From the NCBI GenBank assembly GCA_001464375.1, contig LNEW01000081.1, forward strand, positions 1 through 39,417: a stretch of 39,417 nucleotides of DNA. The letters are read 5' to 3'. The notes under the pieces were generated by a model. The model ran no database searches. It saw nothing but the letters and a program-made list of their open reading frames with translations, and had not been told where the DNA came from. Position numbers and translations under genes: made by a program. This DNA is from Rhodospirillales bacterium Ga0074136. Lineage in GTDB: Bacteria > Pseudomonadota > Alphaproteobacteria > Acetobacterales > Acetobacteraceae. Below, in pieces: positions 34,809-39,417 of the stretch (positions are counted from its first letter, which is position 1; each line of letters opens with the position of its first letter).

Positions 34809-35136
34809 GTCATGTTACAAAAAAATAGAGTGAACAGATCGTCAAAATCCAACAATTGAGGCGTTTCGACTATACACAAGCGCGTGACAGCAGGGCAAGC
34901 GTCGTCCGCATCGGGGGCTGACGCCCCGCACCGCGCCGGCTAGTCTCTCTCCGATACCGGTTGGAGAATGTGTCGCCAGGCGCATTTTTGAAGCCTGGCG
35001 GAGGCCGGCTCCAGCACCGGGCCACCGGTCGGGGCCGGCTCCGGGCTTCGCGGGCGGGGCTGACGCAAGCAACGAACCGCCCGGACGGGGCGATCAGGCC
35101 GGCGCCAGTCGCCGGAGAATGAAAGGGCCGCACGTC
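34809..35136. promoter_or_regulatory. Divergent intergenic region between tadE-like and lemA genes
   Basis: I see no gene in these 328 bp. The part next to tadE (34810-34880) is distinctly AT-rich for this genome, including a T7 run and TTGACG on the minus strand, and is the likely tad promoter; no pair of boxes has good spacing. An inverted repeat (CGCCAGGC 34974-34981, GCCTGGCG 34993-35000, 11 nt loop with five Ts) lies mid-gap and could be an operator or a terminator. GGCCGGCTCC is repeated at about 35003 and 35033. An AAAGGG ribosome site precedes lemA. Confidence 0.5.
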
Positions 35137-35700
35137 ATGGAATGGGTTCTGCTCGGCATCGTCGTGGTGCTGATCGTCTGGCTGGTGGTCATCTACAACC
35201 GCCTGGTCACGCTGCGGCAGGTCACGGGCCAGTCCTGGTCGGATGTGGACGTCCAGTTGAAGCAGCGCCACGACCTGATCCCGAACCTGGTCGAGACCGT
35301 GAAGGGCTATGCGGCGCACGAGAAGACCACGCTCGATGCCGTGATCCAGGCCCGCAACAATGCGGTTTCGGCCCAGGCGCAGGGCCCGGCCGCGGCCGGG
35401 CCGGCGGAAGGCCAGCTCGGTGCCGCGCTCGGCCGGCTGTTTGCGCTGTCGGAGGCCTATCCGGACCTCAAGGCCAACCAGAACTTCCTGTCGCTGCAGG
35501 GCGAGCTGTCGGACATCGAGAACAAGATCGCCGCCGCCCGGCGCTTCTACAATTCGTCGGTCGCCGAATACAACGCCATGACGGAGAGCGTGCCGGCGGT
35601 GTTCTTCGCGAAGTCGATGGGCTTCCAGCAGCGCGGCTTCTTCGAACTGCCCGAGGCCGAGCGCGCTGCCGTGCAGTCCACCCCCCAGGTGAAGTTCTAG
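35137..35700 (+). CDS. lemA: LemA family protein
   Basis: The 187-residue protein has one N-terminal membrane helix (WVLLGIVVVLIVWLVVIYNRLV) and the LemA helical bundle. Family markers are WSDVDVQLKQRHDLIPNLVE, KGYAAHEK, LKANQNFLSLQGELSDIENK and AARRFYNSSVAEYN. The ATG at 35137 is chosen over that at 35119 because AAAGGG lies 9 nt ahead of it. LemA proteins are membrane-tethered with the bundle outside the cytoplasm. Their role is poorly defined, but they are often encoded beside M48/HtpX-type proteases, as here. A palindromic repeat separates it from that protease gene. Confidence 0.94.
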   Translation: MEWVLLGIVVVLIVWLVVIYNRLVTLRQVTGQSWSDVDVQLKQRHDLIPNLVETVKGYAAHEKTTLDAVIQARNNAVSAQAQGPAAAGPAEGQLGAALGRLFALSEAYPDLKANQNFLSLQGELSDIENKIAAARRFYNSSVAEYNAMTESVPAVFFAKSMGFQQRGFFELPEAERAAVQSTPQVKF

Positions 35701-35747
35701 AACGCAGTCCGTTCGCAAGGGCTCACATCATGCGCTCCAGATCACTG

Positions 35748-35796
35748 CGAGCATCCTTATCCGCTCAGACGATTCCGTTTGAGCGGGTGATGCTCT
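35748..35796. repeat. Intergenic palindromic repeat, copy 2
   Basis: Outer arms GAGCATC (35749-35755) and GATGCTC (35789-35795) and inner arms CCGCTCA (35761-35767) and TGAGCGG (35780-35786) form a two-part hairpin with a 12 nt loop. It lies between lemA and the M48 gene. Its reverse complement aligns over 44 nt to the element at 17172-17215, sharing AGAGCA, GGAATC and CGG. The alternate stem still pairs in each copy. From memory, similar GGAATC-containing palindromes are dispersed in alphaproteobacterial genomes. Confidence 0.65.
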
Positions 35797-35808
35797 AGGC
35801 GCCCGGCC

Positions 35809-36951
35809 ATGCAGGCTTTCGGCCTGCGCACCCATGCGTGGAACACCGCCTGGCGGTCGATGCTGCTGCTGGCGGGCTTCCCGATGCTGCTGGCGATCAT
35901 GGCCTTCGGCGTCGGGCTGATCTTCGCCGCCGACCAGTACAACATCGACCGCGCCTTCCGCGACACGCTGCGCAACCTGCCGTGGCTGTACGTCATGGCG
36001 TGGGGGGTGGCGATCATCTGGTTCGCCATCGCCTGGGTGGCGCATAACAGGATCCTGGACTGGGCCACCGGCGCGCATCCGGTGACGCGCGCCGAGGAAC
36101 CGCGGCTGTGGAACCTGCTGGAAAACCTGTGCATCTCGCGCGGGATGCGCATGCCGCGCCTGGCGGTGATCGAGACCGAGGCGATGAACGCCTATGCCGC
36201 CGGCCTGACGCGCGACAAGGGCGCGGTCACGGTCACCCGCGGGCTGGTCAATGCGCTCGATGACCGGGAACTGGCCGCGGTGCTGGCGCATGAACTGGCG
36301 CATATCCGCAACGGCGATGCGCGGCTCGGGCTGATCGCCGCCGTGTTCGTGGGTGTGATTTCACTCGGCTTCGATTCCATGACGCGCGGGCGACGGATCG
36401 CGCGCGCCGGGCGCACGACGCAGGAGGGCGGCGGCTGGCGCGTCAACACGAATTCCCGCAATGGCGGCTGGGTCGCGCTGATCGGCGTGCTGATGATCGC
36501 GCTCGCGTGGCTGCTGGCGACCGCGCTGCGCATGGCGCTGTCGCGCAACCGCGAATTCCTGGCCGATGCCGGGGCGGTGGAACTGACCTCGGACCCTGAC
36601 GCGATGATCTCGGCGCTGCGCAAGGTCGAGGGCAATGCCGAGATGCCGGAGGTCTCGCCCCAGGTCCGCGCGCTGTTCCTCGAGGATGCCTCGGACAGCG
36701 CGCTGTCCTCCCTGATGGCGACGCATCCGCCGATCGGCTCGCGCGTCGAGGCGCTGGTGAAGTTCGCCGGCGGGCGGGATCCGGGGCCGATCGCGCGAGC
36801 GGCGATCGAGGAGACGCCATCCTGGGCGCAGCAGGACGCCTCGGACGCGACCATCCAGGTCGCCCCGGGCGCTGCGCCCGCGCCCGCGCCCTGGTGGCAG
36901 GGGCCGGCGCAGGGTGGCGGGTCGGCGCCGTCGCCCTGGGGCAAGCGGTAG
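35809..36951 (+). CDS. M48-family membrane metalloprotease (HtpX-like)
   Basis: The 380-residue integral membrane peptidase has the zinc motif H161-E162-L-A-H165 (VLAHELAHIRNGD), and E249 in REFLADAGAVEL as the third ligand. Membrane helices lie at about residues 20-42, 60-80, 175-190 and 222-242. The C-terminal 60 residues are a Pro/Ala/Gly-rich cytoplasmic tail (GAAPAPAPWWQ). HtpX-type enzymes degrade damaged membrane proteins. Pairing with lemA is common. The start ATG at 35809 has a poor ribosome site, 108 bp after lemA, and only the repeat separates them. htpX is a close analogue, but at 380 residues and with this tail it may be another M48 subfamily. Confidence 0.92.
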   Translation: MQAFGLRTHAWNTAWRSMLLLAGFPMLLAIMAFGVGLIFAADQYNIDRAFRDTLRNLPWLYVMAWGVAIIWFAIAWVAHNRILDWATGAHPVTRAEEPRLWNLLENLCISRGMRMPRLAVIETEAMNAYAAGLTRDKGAVTVTRGLVNALDDRELAAVLAHELAHIRNGDARLGLIAAVFVGVISLGFDSMTRGRRIARAGRTTQEGGGWRVNTNSRNGGWVALIGVLMIALAWLLATALRMALSRNREFLADAGAVELTSDPDAMISALRKVEGNAEMPEVSPQVRALFLEDASDSALSSLMATHPPIGSRVEALVKFAGGRDPGPIARAAIEETPSWAQQDASDATIQVAPGAAPAPAPWWQGPAQGGGSAPSPWGKR

Positions 36952-36956
36952 AACCG

Positions 36957-36981
36957 GCGGGGGCGCCGCGGCGCCACCCGC
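36957..36981. terminator. Bidirectional terminator-like inverted repeat
   Basis: A 25 nt inverted repeat, centred on GGCGCCGCGGCGCC with flanking GCGGG and CCCGC, sits in the 38 bp between two convergent gene ends. One base pair is mismatched. No T-run follows on either strand, so it is a plausible but weak two-way terminator. Confidence 0.5.
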
Positions 36982-36989
36982 GCGGCCGC

Positions 36990-37640
36990 TCAGGCGGCCA
37001 GCAACCGCTTCAGCTTGACCACCGCGCTGTCCGGCGTGGTGAGCACCGGCTTGCCGGTGGCGCGTTCCACCAGCGCCTTCGCCCGCGCCAGCGAGAACTG
37101 CCCCAGCGCGATGGCATCGCAATCCGCGAGATCCCGCGCGGCTTCCTCGGCCAGGCGGTCATGGGTCGCGACATCCCCGGCATCGAGCGCGGCGAGCCCG
37201 CCCTCGGCCACCTTCGGCACCACGGTGATGCCGGCGGGGAATTCCGGGGTCATCGACGGGATGGTGCCCTGGAAGGTCACCAGCAGGCCGATGCGCGTCC
37301 CCTTGGTCACCGCTTCCTCGATCATCGCCTCGTTCGGCTTGAGCACGGGCAGGGGCGCCAGGTCGCGCGCGCAGGCCTCGATGCAGGGACCAAACGCCGA
37401 GCAGGTGAACAGGATGGCATCCGCCCCGGTGCCGGCGGCATAGCGCGCCAGCGTCAGGAAACGGTCGGTCATCCGCGGCGTCAGCGAGCCCTCGCGTGCG
37501 AGGTCGGCCGACAGGCTGTCATCCATCAGGTTCATCAGCACCTGGCCGGGCCACAGGCGGGCGAAGGCGGCCTCGATCGGCGGGGGTGAATGGCGCAGCG
37601 CGTGGATCAGCGCGATGCGCTTGGGGCGCGCGGCGCTCAT
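36990..37640 (-). CDS. Asp/Glu/hydantoin racemase-family protein lacking the second catalytic Cys
   Basis: The 216-residue protein has the family fold signatures, including IALIHALRHSPPPIEAAF at the start and ILFTCSAFGP, which holds the first catalytic Cys (C80). The second catalytic Cys normally lies in an ALGC-type motif in the C-terminal half; here it is ALGQFSL, with Gln181. Two-base racemisation therefore looks impossible, and a decarboxylase, isomerase or other role is more likely. It overlaps the exported-protein gene by ATGA (start at 37640), so the two are co-translated. The frame is open to 37688, but the ATG overlap and the family N-terminus fix the start. The substrate is unknown. 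Confidence 0.88.
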   Translation of the reverse strand: MSAARPKRIALIHALRHSPPPIEAAFARLWPGQVLMNLMDDSLSADLAREGSLTPRMTDRFLTLARYAAGTGADAILFTCSAFGPCIEACARDLAPLPVLKPNEAMIEEAVTKGTRIGLLVTFQGTIPSMTPEFPAGITVVPKVAEGGLAALDAGDVATHDRLAEEAARDLADCDAIALGQFSLARAKALVERATGKPVLTTPDSAVVKLKRLLAA

Positions 37641-38092
37641 CGTTCTGGGCTGCCGCAGCGGCGCAGCGGGGAGGGCATGTCGCGGCAATCCGGGAACACG
37701 ATCTCATCCGGGCCGACGCGCCGCACTTCCAGCGTGTCCGGCCCCGCGGGGCAGCCGAAGGCAATGTCGGGCGGCAGGCGCGCCGCACTGGTGCCCGGCG
37801 GCACCACCGGGCTGAAGCGGAAGGTCGCGCCATCGGCGCGCGTCACCACCGTCTCGATGATGCGCTGGCGATAGGCAGGGTCGAGCAACCCGGAGCGCAG
37901 CACCACGTCGCGGGTGAAGATCACGGTCGGCTGGGCGGTGCAGCGCGGGCCGATGGTGTCGGCGGCGGGGAACATGCCGCCGGTCCAGGACCCGAACAGC
38001 CATTCATGCGGCGCAACCGGCCCCTGCGCGATGGCGGGCGCGGCCAGCAGCGGCGCGGCGAGGATCAGGCTGCAGGCAAATCGGCGCTTCAT
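37637..38092 (-). CDS. Small exported protein of unknown function
   Basis: The 151-residue product starts with a Sec signal (MKRRFACSLILAAPLLAAPAIA). The mature part of about 128 residues has EWLFGSWTGGMFPA near its start and four or five cysteines. The ATG at 38092 has GGAG 8 nt upstream; the open frame reaching 38149 precedes the signal and is rejected. It shares an ATGA junction with the racemase-family gene and lies 63 bp from the transporter gene. I do not recognise a family. The FGSW tryptophan context recalls lipocalin-like exported proteins, but that is a weak impression. Confidence 0.82.
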   Translation of the reverse strand: MKRRFACSLILAAPLLAAPAIAQGPVAPHEWLFGSWTGGMFPAADTIGPRCTAQPTVIFTRDVVLRSGLLDPAYRQRIIETVVTRADGATFRFSPVVPPGTSAARLPPDIAFGCPAGPDTLEVRRVGPDEIVFPDCRDMPSPLRRCGSPER

Positions 38093-38155
38093 GGCATGCA
38101 CTCCGGTCGCTGGGCGCCCGGTATGGCCCCACAAGGGCCGCCTGGGCAAGCCGCG

Positions 38156-39388
38156 TCAGGCCGCCGCCGGCACCACGCGCGACGGCCCGTCGCGCACCGG
38201 CAAGTGGATCAGTGCGGCGAAGACCGCGGCCAGGATGCCCAGCACCCACATGAGGTCGTAGGCCCCCGTGCGATCGAACACCACGCCGCCCAGGAAGGCC
38301 CCGGTGAAGCCGCCGATCTGGTGGCCGAGGTAGACCAGGCCGAAGATGGTCGCGAGCCAGCGCGTGCCGAAGTTGCGCGCGCACAACGCCAGCGTCGGCG
38401 GGATGGTGGACAGCCACAGGATGCCCATCAGCGCCGAGAAGATCATGACCGAGGTGGTGGTCTTCTCCGCGAGCAGAAAGCCGGTCATCACCACCGCGCG
38501 GCCGGCATAGATGCACACGAGCAATTCCCGCCGCCGCCAGCGCTGGGTGAGTTCCCCCGACAGCAATGATCCGCCGATGTTGAACAAGCCGATCAGCGAG
38601 ATCGCTCCCGCGCCGACATACAACGGCAGACCGCAGGAATGCACGAAGCCCGGCAGGTGGACGGTCAGGAACGACACGTGCAGCCCGCACACGAAGAAGC
38701 CGAAGAACAGGCACCAGAAGGACGGGTCGCGCAGCGTGCGCGACAGCGCGGCCCGCGCCGTCTCGGTGTTGGCTGCGGGGGCGTTCGCCGCCACCGGCGC
38801 CGGACGGTCGGACAGTGGCAGGGCCAGCGGGATGATGACCAGCGCCGCCACCGCCATGGCGACCATCGCCCATTGCCAGCCGAAGCCCGAGATGCCGAAC
38901 CCCGCCAACGGCACCACCAGGAACTGCCCCGCCGAGCTCCCCGCCGTGCCGAGCCCGGCGGCGCGCCCGCGCTTGTCCTCCGGCAGCATGCGCGTCATGG
39001 ACGCGATGATGGTGGGCATCCCCGCGGCCGAGACCGCCACCCCCAGCATCACGCCGGCAAAGAAGGTGAACAGCGCCAGGCTGGAGGAGAACGCCATGCC
39101 AAGGATGCCCAGGGCATAGAGCAGCGCGCCGCCGATGATCACCGCCCGGCCGCCGAGGCGATCCGCGACCTGGCCGATGAACGGCTGAAATACGCCGTTC
39201 AGCAGCACCTGCAGCGCGATGGCGAAGGCGAAGCCCGAGGCGGTCCAGGCATGCGCCTCGGTCATCGGCGCGAGGAACAGGCCGAAGGACGCGCGCAACC
39301 CGCTGGCGAGCATGGCGGCGCCGACCGCGCAGGCGATCAGCAGCGCCACGGGCAGGGCTGCGCGTCTGGCGGCGGAGGACAGGGTCAT
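38156..39388 (-). CDS. Major facilitator superfamily transporter
   Basis: The 410-residue protein has about 12 membrane helices. MFS motif A appears after helix 2 (GQVADRLGGR at 72-81), and PEDKRGRAAGLGTAGSSAGQ lies in the helix 4-5 region. The pattern resembles the oxalate/formate and monocarboxylate-type MFS exchangers (a known family group); the substrate cannot be given. The ATG at 39388 has GGGAGC before it. It is the first gene of a minus-strand set with the small exported protein and the racemase-family protein, and may import or export their substrate. The last 29 bases (39389-39417) are its upstream region. Confidence 0.93.
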   Translation of the reverse strand: MTLSSAARRAALPVALLIACAVGAAMLASGLRASFGLFLAPMTEAHAWTASGFAFAIALQVLLNGVFQPFIGQVADRLGGRAVIIGGALLYALGILGMAFSSSLALFTFFAGVMLGVAVSAAGMPTIIASMTRMLPEDKRGRAAGLGTAGSSAGQFLVVPLAGFGISGFGWQWAMVAMAVAALVIIPLALPLSDRPAPVAANAPAANTETARAALSRTLRDPSFWCLFFGFFVCGLHVSFLTVHLPGFVHSCGLPLYVGAGAISLIGLFNIGGSLLSGELTQRWRRRELLVCIYAGRAVVMTGFLLAEKTTTSVMIFSALMGILWLSTIPPTLALCARNFGTRWLATIFGLVYLGHQIGGFTGAFLGGVVFDRTGAYDLMWVLGILAAVFAALIHLPVRDGPSRVVPAAA

Positions 39389-39417
39389 GCGGGGCTCCCG
39401 ATCGGTTCAGCATGACA

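Noticed and set aside
24315..37640. Hydantoin pathway formed by the dihydropyrimidinase at 24315 and the racemase-family gene at 36990
   Set aside because: The genes are 11 kb apart in different transcription units, and the racemase-family protein lacks the second catalytic cysteine.
1..39417. Mobile island, prophage or CRISPR array
   Set aside because: No transposase, integrase, phage gene, tRNA-linked att site or spaced direct-repeat array was seen. The only repeats are within TpsA and the two intergenic palindromes.

Overview
The window is very GC-rich, with dense, mostly co-directional genes, short or overlapping gene junctions and strong GC preference at third codon positions. The gene families suggest an alphaproteobacterium, most likely an Acetobacteraceae member of the Roseomonas type. 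That placement is inferred from gene content and composition; no rRNA or other phylogenetic marker is present. I saw no tRNA, rRNA, CRISPR array, transposase or phage gene.

Region 1 (1-17086, all minus strand) is a two-partner secretion locus. In transcription order it has a periplasmic OmpA-domain protein, an FhaC/ShlB-type outer-membrane transporter (TpsB), a 4609-residue filamentous-haemagglutinin-like exoprotein (TpsA), and the N-terminal 230 residues of a lipoprotein with a possible TPR-like start that runs off the left edge. The last three genes are 4 bp apart. TpsA is mostly beta-helix repeats and has two distinct tandem arrays, one with a 285 bp period and one with a period of about 369 bp.

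Region 2 (17365-25805) looks catabolic. A single-chain flavoprotein on the minus strand joins the three parts that are separate HcnA, HcnB and HcnC-like subunits in opine, hydroxyproline and glycine-oxidising dehydrogenases. Divergent from it, five plus-strand genes encode a DapA-family lyase, an amino-acid ABC binding protein and permease (no ATPase nearby), a cytochrome P450 and a dihydropyrimidinase-type amidohydrolase. I infer use of an amino acid or cyclic amide; the substrate cannot be read from the sequence.

Region 3 (25798-31792) holds a minus-strand set (AlkA-type DNA glycosylase, class I/II aminotransferase, Acr3-type arsenite permease, exported protein of unknown role) and a plus-strand OmpR-type response regulator with its histidine kinase. 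Three reading frames here are interrupted: the exported protein (one extra base), the end of acr3 (one base short) and the kinase (about 22 bases missing after the H-box). They are either real lesions or assembly errors.

Region 4 (31797-34808, minus) has two TadE-like genes and a TadG-like gene with a von Willebrand A domain, without the rest of the Tad machinery. Region 5 (35137-36951, plus) is a lemA and M48 metalloprotease pair. Region 6 (36990-39388, minus) has a major-facilitator transporter, a small exported protein and an Asp/Glu-racemase-family protein lacking the second catalytic cysteine.

Two intergenic palindromes (17172-17215 and 35748-35796) look like copies of one dispersed repeat family, with compensatory changes in their stems.
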